A stretch of DNA of 47,718 bases from assembly GCA_001769125.1 (NCBI GenBank), contig MEOG01000056.1:1-47718 (forward strand), given 5' to 3'. Positions 27,821 through 35,750 of the stretch are shown here, one piece after another. This stretch comes from Bacteroidetes bacterium GWF2_35_48 (GTDB lineage: Bacteria; Bacteroidota; Bacteroidia; Bacteroidales; GWF2-35-48). How positions within the stretch are numbered: the stretch's first letter is position 1; each line of letters opens with the position of its first letter. A program made the translations under genes and the position numbers. The notes under the pieces were generated by a model. That model searched no databases. It was not told the DNA's origin and saw nothing but the letters and a program-made list of their open reading frames with translations.

Positions 27821-29547
27821 ATGTTATTTTCTTTATTATAAACTCTAAATAATCTAAACATTTGGTCTACAAGTTCATCTTTTTGATTACCTGATTTATT
27901 TACGACACTTGTTTCTGCAAAAATCAAAGCATAATCAAAATCGGCTATATGATAGGCATAACGTAAGATATCATCGTATTCACGGAGTTTTGCAGCTCCT
28001 GTAACTTTATCAGAATGTTTGGCATGTTCTTCTTGGCTTATTTGAGAATAAGTATATGCTGTTATTACATTCTCTTTTTCAAAATTTTCTTTACATATTC
28101 TAAACATATTTGGCAAACTTGCCGTTAGAATAATATGTTTATTTCCATTTCTTAGCTTTTCAATATATTTATCAATTTCATATCCATAGTACATAGGATT
28201 GCCATAGAGTTTTTCATTGTTTTCATACAGTACAAACGGCTTTCCCTCATGTTGAAGACATCCGCTATTATTTTCTTTTTTTACTTTTATACGTTGATCT
28301 ATCTTTTCAATTTCTTTTTTATAAAGTTCCATATTTTGTTTTGCAATTTCTTCTAAATCGATATATTTAGGATTTGATTCAAAATATTTAAACAAAATTT
28401 TCTGATATACCTCTTTAGGTAATTCTTTTTTAATAGGATTGTCTTTTATTGGAATTTGATTTTTACCAATGTTTTTTTTTAAGTCTATCCAAAAACGCTC
28501 GTGCCCTGTTTTTATTTTATTCTTGTTAGACAATTTGGTTATTTCAAAAATTACTTTACAAAAGACTTCATAATTTTCATGCTTATCTTGCTGCTTCTTG
28601 TACTTGCTTTGAAGGTTATTTTTATTTCTTTCCTTATAATTTTCAAATGAATACCCTTTCTCAAAATCATTTAATTCTTTTAGATATTCATTCTCATAGT
28701 ATTTCAATAAGTTTTTATTGGGAACAAATTTACATTCAATTTCTCCGTCATCTCCATTCTCTGCCCAACGAGTAGTTAATTTTACCAAAATATCTGTTTG
28801 TAATTTCCCCAACTTTTTAGCAGCTCTAATAATATCATCTTTCCCCGATTGAGCATTGCCTGATATAATAAACAATTTAGGTGTTTTTGTAATTTTCTTA
28901 TTCAATGTTATATTTTCTTCAATGACACCCTTAATAACTCCTTCTGTTTGAATTTTTGCGATATTGCAAATTTCATCACCTTCGTATGGAATATTAAGTA
29001 TAACTCGATCAAACAGAAAAATATTTTCTATAAAAACCCTATATAAAGCAACTGCCTTTTCAAATCTTGAAATAACCTTATTTTCAGATACACTACCTCT
29101 GCTTCTCCCTGCTTTTATATGGGTTTCGATATCAGGTATTATTTCTCTAAACAGAAACAAAGATAAAACTTGATTGGGGAATTCTTTTTTTAATTCTTCA
29201 ACTACTCGAACATCATTTATAACAATAATTGGTGATTCTCCTTTATCTATATATTCTTGTAAATCTCTTTTCTTAAAACCATATTCATCACCATAAGTTC
29301 TATAAATAAATTCACAATCTTCAGGAATGATTTTTACTGATTTTACATCAATATCTTTATTATTACTTTTATCAGTTATTTCAGATTCTCGATAAGGTCG
29401 AGTTACATATTTCCAATGACGCTTGGGGGTGAATCGAACACCTTCATTATTAAGTTGGTTTCCAAATTCAATAATTCTATCTGTAATATACGTTTTACCA
29501 CAACCAGAAGAACCTGTCAAGGTTATAATAAAAGGAGATGTTCTCAT
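27817..29547 (-). CDS. Protein with two guanylate-kinase-like domains
   Basis: 576 residues. Domain 1: P-loop GSSGCGKT (12-19), VTRPYRESE (48-56), YGDEYGF and a strand segment SPIVIINDVRVV (105-116). Domain 2: P-loop GNAQSGKD (230-237), KLTTRWAENGDDGE (256-269, like the TTRxxRxGExDG loop of guanylate kinase), then a helical, Lys-rich insert of about 150 residues, and YYGYEIDKYIEKLRNGNKHI followed by ILTASLP. The C-terminal part (DYALIFAETSVVNK, DQMFRLFRVYN) is not recognised. It starts 3 bases after the Nudix gene and overlaps the deaminase gene by 4. The insert between nucleotide-binding segments is unusual for a metabolic guanylate kinase. Substrate unknown. Confidence 0.65.
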   Translation of the reverse strand: MRTSPFIITLTGSSGCGKTYITDRIIEFGNQLNNEGVRFTPKRHWKYVTRPYRESEITDKSNNKDIDVKSVKIIPEDCEFIYRTYGDEYGFKKRDLQEYIDKGESPIIVINDVRVVEELKKEFPNQVLSLFLFREIIPDIETHIKAGRSRGSVSENKVISRFEKAVALYRVFIENIFLFDRVILNIPYEGDEICNIAKIQTEGVIKGVIEENITLNKKITKTPKLFIISGNAQSGKDDIIRAAKKLGKLQTDILVKLTTRWAENGDDGEIECKFVPNKNLLKYYENEYLKELNDFEKGYSFENYKERNKNNLQSKYKKQQDKHENYEVFCKVIFEITKLSNKNKIKTGHERFWIDLKKNIGKNQIPIKDNPIKKELPKEVYQKILFKYFESNPKYIDLEEIAKQNMELYKKEIEKIDQRIKVKKENNSGCLQHEGKPFVLYENNEKLYGNPMYYGYEIDKYIEKLRNGNKHIILTASLPNMFRICKENFEKENVITAYTYSQISQEEHAKHSDKVTGAAKLREYDDILRYAYHIADFDYALIFAETSVVNKSGNQKDELVDQMFRLFRVYNKENNI

Positions 29548-29550
29548 AGT

Positions 29551-30924
29551 TTACTTTTCTTTTGATTTTAATCCTTCTTTTAAATAATCCGCAAAAGCTG
29601 TCAGTTCTGACCATAATTTACCAGTAATTATCTTCTTTAAATCAGGAGTTGCTTTGAATGATTCTGATTTTTCCCCTTTTGATTTTTTATCAATATATTT
29701 TATAGGCTCTCCTAAATAACAATCATATAATTCATATAATTCAAGTAATTTGAAACTTGAATTTTCTAATTTTTTTTCATTAAAATGTTCATTCATTATA
29801 AAGACATATATATCAGCAAAACATTTAACGGGAGATTCTGTATTATCTGGCAATATACGTGGAGAATCTATAGCATGCTTACTAAAGTCATAATTCATAC
29901 GGAAGAAAAAAATTTCTTCTTTGCTATTTTTTATTTCCTTGAAAGGAAGCGTTTGTCGCATTTCTTCCCGCCATTCTCCCAAAAATATTGGAATATCCGG
30001 ATTTATTTCTTTTATTTCGCTTGCAGAGTGTGCTCCTTGATCCTCTGCCTCAAGTTTGTATAGCTCTTCTAACATTTCACGTGCTGCTGCTTTTACTGTA
30101 TCAACAGTATCTTTTTCCATATCAACATGTCCACCAATAGATTTATCCCACATATCACGATTATCTTTAGCATTTTCCGCTCTTTTATGAATGAGTACAC
30201 GACCATCGCGAGTAAAAATCATGCCCCAAACTACCACTTTTGCTTTTGTTATATCCAAAAATGATTGTCTAGGTAACTGCCCCAAACAATGTCGATCATC
30301 ATTGTACATCAAGATGATTTCCATTTTATTGTCCTTTGCCGTAATTTCTGAAGAATATTTTTTTGCTCCCTTTTCAGCGTCAAAGTAAGCATAGAAATAT
30401 TGTTGAAACTCATCATATCGTGCATTTAATTTGGTAATTCTCTCAAATTTACCTTGAGTACAAAACTTTGTTAAAGACAAGGTGCAGAAATAATCGTCAT
30501 CAATATTTATTACAGGGACAGGGATACGCCAATAGCATGTACGTAAAGAAAAACATTGTTCTTCATTTCTATCTTTATTTTCACCTTTTGGTTCAATATG
30601 TCTGCATTGTTTGTTTACCAAATAATCGCGTACTTTTATTTTGGGTTCATTTTTTATTCTCATAAAACTACCAAAATCATAACTTCGGTCTTGTCCGCTT
30701 ACTTTTTTATTAGCAGAAATCAAAGACGAATAAGTTAAATCAGATTCTGATTCACATATTATTTCAACTTGCAACTCACCTTTATTAATATGCTCATACC
30801 AATCGTTTCTAAAATCCTCATAAGGCAAATCAAAAGATACTGCTCCTAATACACGAATACGAGATTTTGCTTCTTTAATTTTTGAAAACAGTTCATCTCT
30901 GTTAATAATTGTTTGTTCAATCAT
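29551..30924 (-). CDS. Nudix-domain protein with unrecognised N-terminal domain
   Basis: 457 residues, first gene of the operon. Residues 1-200 are not recognised; they begin with a Rossmann-like or PLD-like pattern (SRIRVLGAVSFDLP, LQVEIICES). Residues about 228-400 are a Nudix hydrolase of the isopentenyl-diphosphate-isomerase-like type: VVVWGMIFTRDGRVLIHKRA, then SIGGHVDME (262-270) and AAREMLEEL (280-288). The Nudix box has 11 rather than 7 residues between Glu and the RE pair. The family hydrolyses nucleoside diphosphates linked to another group. With the kinase and deaminase neighbours, an action on nucleotides or a nucleotide signal is likely; this is inferred. Confidence 0.7.
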   Translation of the reverse strand: MIEQTIINRDELFSKIKEAKSRIRVLGAVSFDLPYEDFRNDWYEHINKGELQVEIICESESDLTYSSLISANKKVSGQDRSYDFGSFMRIKNEPKIKVRDYLVNKQCRHIEPKGENKDRNEEQCFSLRTCYWRIPVPVINIDDDYFCTLSLTKFCTQGKFERITKLNARYDEFQQYFYAYFDAEKGAKKYSSEITAKDNKMEIILMYNDDRHCLGQLPRQSFLDITKAKVVVWGMIFTRDGRVLIHKRAENAKDNRDMWDKSIGGHVDMEKDTVDTVKAAAREMLEELYKLEAEDQGAHSASEIKEINPDIPIFLGEWREEMRQTLPFKEIKNSKEEIFFFRMNYDFSKHAIDSPRILPDNTESPVKCFADIYVFIMNEHFNEKKLENSSFKLLELYELYDCYLGEPIKYIDKKSKGEKSESFKATPDLKKIITGKLWSELTAFADYLKEGLKSKEK

Positions 30925-30943
30925 ATTTTTTTCTTTTTTATTA

Positions 30944-30951
30944 CAAACTTA
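30944..30951 (-). promoter_or_regulatory. Possible -7 element for the Nudix-kinase-deaminase operon
   Basis: On the minus strand TAAGTTTG fits TAnnTTTG 20 bases upstream of the Nudix ATG. No TTTG or TTG lies at the right distance for a -33 element. Confidence 0.35.
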
Positions 30952-31053
30952 CGAAGTTATTACAATAATTTATCATAAAAATTCCATTTCATTTAATACT
31001 GTTTTAAACTATCATAACTGTTAAATTTTTTTTTAAAGATATTAAAAATTGTT

Positions 31054-31069
31054 CAGCCCGTCAGGGCTG
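31054..31069. repeat. Short GC hairpin CAGCCC-GTCA-GGGCTG
   Basis: A perfect 6-bp stem with a 4-nt loop, followed by AATAAAATTTTTAA on the plus strand. It could act as a weak terminator for either strand or be a dispersed palindrome. Confidence 0.4.
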
Positions 31070-31112
31070 TAATAAAATTTTTAATTCCTTATTGGCTGTA
31101 GTGTGTTTAGGA

Positions 31113-31176
31113 ATAAAGCTCTTTTTATTTTTAAGGCTATCGGGAGGCATTGAGCAAAAAACAAAATGTGCTTTAT
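31113..31176 (+). repeat. Flanking hairpin element, copy D
   Basis: Arms ATAAAG (31113-31118) and CTTTAT (31171-31176) enclose a 52-nt core that starts CTCTTT and ends TGTG. An interrupted T-rich/A-rich inner stem holds a loop with CTATCGGGAGGCATTG, close to copy C. The flank GTGAGATT also occurs about 25 bases after both copies C and D. It lies 190 bases upstream of the Nudix gene. Confidence 0.6.
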
Positions 31177-31611
31177 AGAGCGTTGATAGGGTTGCCTGTG
31201 AGATTGATTTTATAAAAAAATGTGTGGTGGCTGTCTTTTTATCATATTAAATTGTCCTTTTTATTATCATTTTTGATAGATTGAATTTTATCAATCCGAT
31301 GATTTATTTGGTACACAGATTTTTTTTCGACTTGGCTCTAACGACGGTCCTCGAACTGGCGTATGTTTGGAATACCTTAGACCTACCGCCATGCCCGTAG
31401 GGCTTGCGGGTTTAAATGTATGGAAAATTGCGATAGTTCGATGTTACCGCCTAGTGTTCTGTTTTCCAGTCCTGTAAACCATTGTCAATATTGAGTTTCT
31501 CTGTCATTGTCATTATACTTTCTTGTCTATTTGTGTCGGTTTGTGCGTTTGCGTTTTAAATTTTTTAAGTGTCGGCAAATTATTTAAAACAATTTCTCTC
31601 TGTGCGTTGGC
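31177..31611. other. Gene-free segment between hairpin copies D and A
   Basis: About 435 bases with no supported coding frame. The part 31330-31490 is noticeably richer in G and C than its surroundings. Nothing recognised. Confidence 0.4.
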
Positions 31612-31680
31612 TTTGCAAGCTCTTTGACAAAGCTTTGGTTGGAGGGTTGGCTTGTGTGGCTTTGGCATTGTGCTTGCAAA
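31612..31680 (+). repeat. Flanking hairpin element, copy A
   Basis: Arms TTTGCAAG (31612-31619) and CTTGCAAA (31673-31680), 8 bp perfect, enclose a 53-nt core from CTCTTT to TGTG. The inner stem is CAAAGC/GCTTTG (31628-31633, 31659-31664) with a 25-nt loop. The core matches copy B at 46 of 53 positions while the arms differ completely. It ends 9 bases from the stop codon of the GHKL gene. Confidence 0.7.
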
Positions 31681-31689
31681 TGCGTTGGG

Positions 31690-33315
31690 TTACAAATCAA
31701 TTTCATTATACCTTTTAATTTTAATAACAGGAAAACTTCTGATTTCATAAACAGGAATTGATAATCCGTTAATATTATATCTGAAAAAATATTCATTAAT
31801 TTTTTGCAAGTCTTTTGGCTTATCAATGTACCAGCAAATAATCATTGATGTTTGTTTCGGATTATGACCATGTTTTATAAAATTACTGAATGCAAACTCA
31901 AATTCAATTGAAACAAACTGGTTAATTGTAGATTGCTCATCTATTTGATAAGATGCAATAATATCAATGCCTGCTTGGTTTGTATGCTCCAATGTAATAA
32001 ATTTTTCAAATGGCAGTATTTTCAAAGATTCTAATTTCCAAAATAAAGCCAATGTATCATGTTCAGCATTTGGTACTCTGTGTAAAACTCTAATTTCACA
32101 ATCTTCTTCTATGCAAACATATTCTTGATCTTTATCTGATAAAGCTAATTGTCTTTCTCTAACTGCATCAGCTTTACTTTTTTCATCTTCATTTTTTCTT
32201 TTTTGTTCAAAATTTTTATAGTCATCCGATTCAGCAAATTCGTCAAAGCATTTAACCGTTAGTCTTCGAAAGGTTTTCACAATAATATCATCACCATGTT
32301 GATTGCTAATATTACTTCTGTCCATGTTTAATTTTGGCTCAAGTGCATCGCATTCAACAATAAATGAGCATAAATCTTTATATTGATTAAATTTATTGCC
32401 CTTATAATCATATAAAGGAAGTTGAAAATAGGGTATTCCCTTTATACTTAAACGTAAACCTGTATTATATCTCTTTGGGCTTAACCCAAAAAGACCAGTA
32501 TCTAAAGTAAACCCTCCTTTTAAGACAACTTCAACATTTACTTCTTTGCCATCTTCATTTTTCACTTTCTCTGATTTGACAAGAGGTGTTTTTATAACAA
32601 TTGTCCTCCAAGAGTCTTTCTGTTCTGTGATAAAATTGAAACCAATATTTAAAATCTCTTGTTGTGAATTGACTTTAAGATTTACCTGTGGTAGGTTATC
32701 CATTTTTTTTGTTAAACCGATTGCTGTGTTTAAATACAAATATCTTTTAAGCTCTTCAAATGAATAGTTGTATTTGCCACCGTCATAACCAAAAACCTCT
32801 ATTTTCGTTCCTTTCCTGTCAATTGAATTATTTCTTCTTTGAGTGAGTTCATAAACCGGTTCACATGGAGGATCACTTAATAGGCTCAATCTTGGATTAA
32901 AAATTTCAATTTTATACACCATATCTATTGACAGACCAGTCCAACTTTCTATTACTAATTTGCTACAATTCAACATTAATTTGGAACCCAGACCTTTCCA
33001 GCCCCAATAATCACCCCCTAAACCAGCAGATTTAGAAAATGCCAAACCAATAAACCTATCTAATCGACCCGGTTTTTCAGCATCACCTGTATATGTCATT
33101 CCAATACCATCGTCTTTAAAAATAAATGAGGCATTAAACTCTGGATGTGAATAATGTTGAAGTGTAACTTCCCTTGCTCCAACTTCAGGTGCAAGCATAT
33201 TGCTAATTGCTTCCCTGACCATATCTAGTGGATGGGATCTGCTTTCCATTACTTGCTTAAAAGCAGACAAATCATGTATTTTCGGTTTTATTTTTTGCGT
33301 TTCGTTTATATCCAT
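31690..33315 (-). CDS. GHKL ATPase with possible C-terminal nuclease domain
   Basis: 541 residues. The N-terminal GHKL (Hsp90/MutL/MORC-type) ATP site is visible: REAISNM with Asn39, DDGIGM (68-73) and GWKGLGSK (105-112). A middle transducer-like region (to about 350) and a charged helix (QKRKNEDEKSKADAVRERQ) follow. The last 95 residues have G-I-D451-I-I-A, then QFVSIEFEF (E471, E473) and SMIICWYID, a pattern like the restriction-endonuclease-like domains fused to bacterial MORC-like ATPases, though the usual catalytic Lys is not evident. It is last in the hsdS-ptu-like-hsdM run, 80 bases after hsdM. MORC-like ATPases are known near restriction-modification genes; the role here is unknown. 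Confidence 0.7.
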   Translation of the reverse strand: MDINETQKIKPKIHDLSAFKQVMESRSHPLDMVREAISNMLAPEVGAREVTLQHYSHPEFNASFIFKDDGIGMTYTGDAEKPGRLDRFIGLAFSKSAGLGGDYWGWKGLGSKLMLNCSKLVIESWTGLSIDMVYKIEIFNPRLSLLSDPPCEPVYELTQRRNNSIDRKGTKIEVFGYDGGKYNYSFEELKRYLYLNTAIGLTKKMDNLPQVNLKVNSQQEILNIGFNFITEQKDSWRTIVIKTPLVKSEKVKNEDGKEVNVEVVLKGGFTLDTGLFGLSPKRYNTGLRLSIKGIPYFQLPLYDYKGNKFNQYKDLCSFIVECDALEPKLNMDRSNISNQHGDDIIVKTFRRLTVKCFDEFAESDDYKNFEQKRKNEDEKSKADAVRERQLALSDKDQEYVCIEEDCEIRVLHRVPNAEHDTLALFWKLESLKILPFEKFITLEHTNQAGIDIIASYQIDEQSTINQFVSIEFEFAFSNFIKHGHNPKQTSMIICWYIDKPKDLQKINEYFFRYNINGLSIPVYEIRSFPVIKIKRYNEIDL

Positions 33316-33395
33316 ATTAGATGTATTGTTTTAAATTATTCTGTTAATAATATTTTGAAGTAATATAACTCATTATTTATAACTTCTATCATAAA

Positions 33396-34847
33396 TCAGC
33401 CGATATTTTCTTTTATTGTCTTGAAATTATTTAAAGCACTTTCTACGTTTTCAATTATGCTGTCAATTAGTGTTTCTGCATCAGGCAAATTATCTAAATC
33501 AATTAAGGATTCATCTTTAAGCCAAAAAATGTCAAGATTTGTTTTATCTCTTGATAGTATTTCTTCTATTGAATATCTTCGCCAACGACCAACAATATTT
33601 TTCTCATTCCACGTTTCAAGACGTTCATAAATGTTTTTATTGTTATAGCTTTCAGTAAATTCCTTTAAATTATCAACACGTAAAGGTTTTGTTTTAAGCG
33701 TGTGATGAATATTGGTTCTGTAATCGTAAAACCAAATTTCTTTTGTCTTAATATTTGGGGCTTTTTCAAAAAATAAAACATTCGCTTTTACACCTTGTGC
33801 ATAAAAAATACCTGTTGGTAAACGCAATATTGTATGTAGATTTACATTTTCAAGTAATTTTTTACGGATTGTTTCACCTGCACCACCTTCAAATAAGACA
33901 TTATCAGGTAATACAACTGCTGCTCTACCATTTTCTTTTAACATTGAAACAATATGTTGTAAAAATGCTAATTGTTTATTACCGGTTGTTGCCCAAAAAT
34001 CTTCTCTTAAAAAATAGCCTTCTTTTTCAGCTTGTTTTTCATCAATAGTAGGAATATCGCTACTACTTTTGCCAAATGGTGGATTTGCAAGAACAATATC
34101 AACTCTATTAAATTCAGCTTTTAAACTATCTTCGACTCTTATTTCTGGTGTGGTTTTTAAATCACCGATTCCATGTAAGAACAAATTCATTAAGCATAAC
34201 CTCGCTGTTTCAGGAACAATTTCCCAACCTGTAAAAGTTTCAAATTTTAAAAAATGTTCATCTGCTTCTTTTAGGGTATTTTTCCTTAAATGATTTACGA
34301 CACCCAAGAAAAAGCCACCTGTACCACACGAAGGGTCGGCAACAGTTTCCGAGGGCTTAGGGTTCAAACATTCGACCATTGCTTCGATTACTGCACGTGG
34401 TGTGAAATATTGACCTGCACCGCTACTTTCAGCATTTTTTTGCAATAAGGATTCGTAAATATCTCCTTTAATATCTGCCGATTCTGTAATCCAAGACTCG
34501 CCATTTATTAAATCAATTAACTTTCTTAGCTTAAATGGGTCGTGGATTTTATTTTGTGCTTTTTCATAAATTTTTGAAAGCATCCCCCCACCGGATTCAG
34601 CCAAAGTATTTAAAGCATTAATATAATGAAAAGGCAATTCCTTTAAATTTTTATCCAAAAAACTTTGCCAATTGTACTCTTGCGGAATATTATAACTCGA
34701 AAAATCTGGATGCTTTTCATACTCATCTGCCATTTTTAGAAACAGCAAATATGTAATTTGTTCTATGTAATCACTATATGTAACACCATCGTCTCTTAAC
34801 GTATCACAAAACGACCATATTTTTGCTACTAATGTATTTGTTGACAT
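33396..34847 (-). CDS. hsdM: Type I DNA methyltransferase subunit HsdM
   Basis: 483 residues, normal for HsdM. It has the N-terminal helical domain (ATG at 34847), QYFTPR (146-151), AdoMet motif DPSCGTGGFF (171-180) and the N6-adenine catalytic motif NPPFG (255-259). Two HsdM subunits with one HsdS methylate adenines in a split target. It is encoded fourth, after the HNH gene with a 9-base gap, rather than beside hsdS as usual. No hsdR gene is present in the window. Confidence 0.95.
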   Translation of the reverse strand: MSTNTLVAKIWSFCDTLRDDGVTYSDYIEQITYLLFLKMADEYEKHPDFSSYNIPQEYNWQSFLDKNLKELPFHYINALNTLAESGGGMLSKIYEKAQNKIHDPFKLRKLIDLINGESWITESADIKGDIYESLLQKNAESSGAGQYFTPRAVIEAMVECLNPKPSETVADPSCGTGGFFLGVVNHLRKNTLKEADEHFLKFETFTGWEIVPETARLCLMNLFLHGIGDLKTTPEIRVEDSLKAEFNRVDIVLANPPFGKSSSDIPTIDEKQAEKEGYFLREDFWATTGNKQLAFLQHIVSMLKENGRAAVVLPDNVLFEGGAGETIRKKLLENVNLHTILRLPTGIFYAQGVKANVLFFEKAPNIKTKEIWFYDYRTNIHHTLKTKPLRVDNLKEFTESYNNKNIYERLETWNEKNIVGRWRRYSIEEILSRDKTNLDIFWLKDESLIDLDNLPDAETLIDSIIENVESALNNFKTIKENIG

Positions 34848-34856
34848 ATTTTGAAT

Positions 34857-35750
34857 TTATTGCATTACTAACATTGCATCTCTTAACCACTCATAATTTG
34901 GTTCCTGAGATTTAACAAGTACAAAACTTTTAACAACACTTGTATATGGCGCTGTTGGCATTGACATTTTTGTCAATTCGGAAAAACAATCTTCAATCTT
35001 ATTCTCTACTTCTTGCTCATTTGAAAAATATGTTTTTATGTAATTATTTGCCAAATCAACAATGCGGTTACAATGTTCCCAAATTTTTTTTCTACCTCTT
35101 TGAATTGGTTTGTGTTTTAAACCATAATATTTTATTGACAAATCTGCTTTTTTAAATTTCAAAGGGCTCTCGCTTATTGAAAATTTAGGAAAAATATCAC
35201 CGTCTTTATCAAAAGCCAACAATGTACAATCTCTTGATTTTGTCGGGTCTAACAAAAGAGGGACTTCTTTCGTGCAATACATATCTTCGGGTATAGCAAC
35301 ATTTAATTTATTTTCTAAGGGAAAATAATTCCCTTTTCCGAAAACATCTTCACTATCAGTAAATCTGTCTTTTCTCAATTTATTAACTAACGAACCTGCT
35401 AATCTGAAATTTTTCCAATGATAAGATAACCACCAATACCCGTCATCTCGGATAACTAATTTATTCTCATCTTTAGAGTTTGCTTTGGGTCGAAAATGTT
35501 CAATTTCCCACTCACTTGAATTTTCAGGTGCTTCGGAATACCAACATTTATTACCTGACAATTCTGATAAAGTAGTATAAAGTCCTTTCCAATGATTATT
35601 AGCACTCCAATAGTCGGAACGTTGTTTTCTATTTAAATCACGGATATTATCAAGATGAGTTTTTGCGTTTTCAAGCCATTCATCAAATTTGTCTTCACCA
35701 TTTATTTTATCAAATTGCTCTTGAAAATTATCAATATTTATATATCTCAT
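34857..35750 (-). CDS. PtuB-like HNH nuclease
   Basis: 297 residues. The HNH signature is intact: NKCWYSE (67-73) and WEIEHFRPK (81-89), followed by W-rich sequence (DGYWWLSYHWKNFRLAG) and LLLDPTKSRD. This layout is that of HNH proteins paired with an ABC-type ATPase in Septu (PtuA/PtuB) defence and in some retrons. Its start overlaps the stop of the ATPase gene by 4 bases (ATGA), so the two are coupled. It would cleave nucleic acid when released or triggered by the ATPase. Placement between hsdS and hsdM is unusual. Confidence 0.8.
   Translation of the reverse strand: MRYINIDNFQEQFDKINGEDKFDEWLENAKTHLDNIRDLNRKQRSDYWSANNHWKGLYTTLSELSGNKCWYSEAPENSSEWEIEHFRPKANSKDENKLVIRDDGYWWLSYHWKNFRLAGSLVNKLRKDRFTDSEDVFGKGNYFPLENKLNVAIPEDMYCTKEVPLLLDPTKSRDCTLLAFDKDGDIFPKFSISESPLKFKKADLSIKYYGLKHKPIQRGRKKIWEHCNRIVDLANNYIKTYFSNEQEVENKIEDCFSELTKMSMPTAPYTSVVKSFVLVKSQEPNYEWLRDAMLVMQ

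Noticed and set aside
31584-31826. 80-codon minus-strand frame across hairpin copy A
   Set aside because: Its residues come from the hairpin repeat and from another frame of the GHKL gene. Similar frames over copy B (38975-39343) have the same cause.
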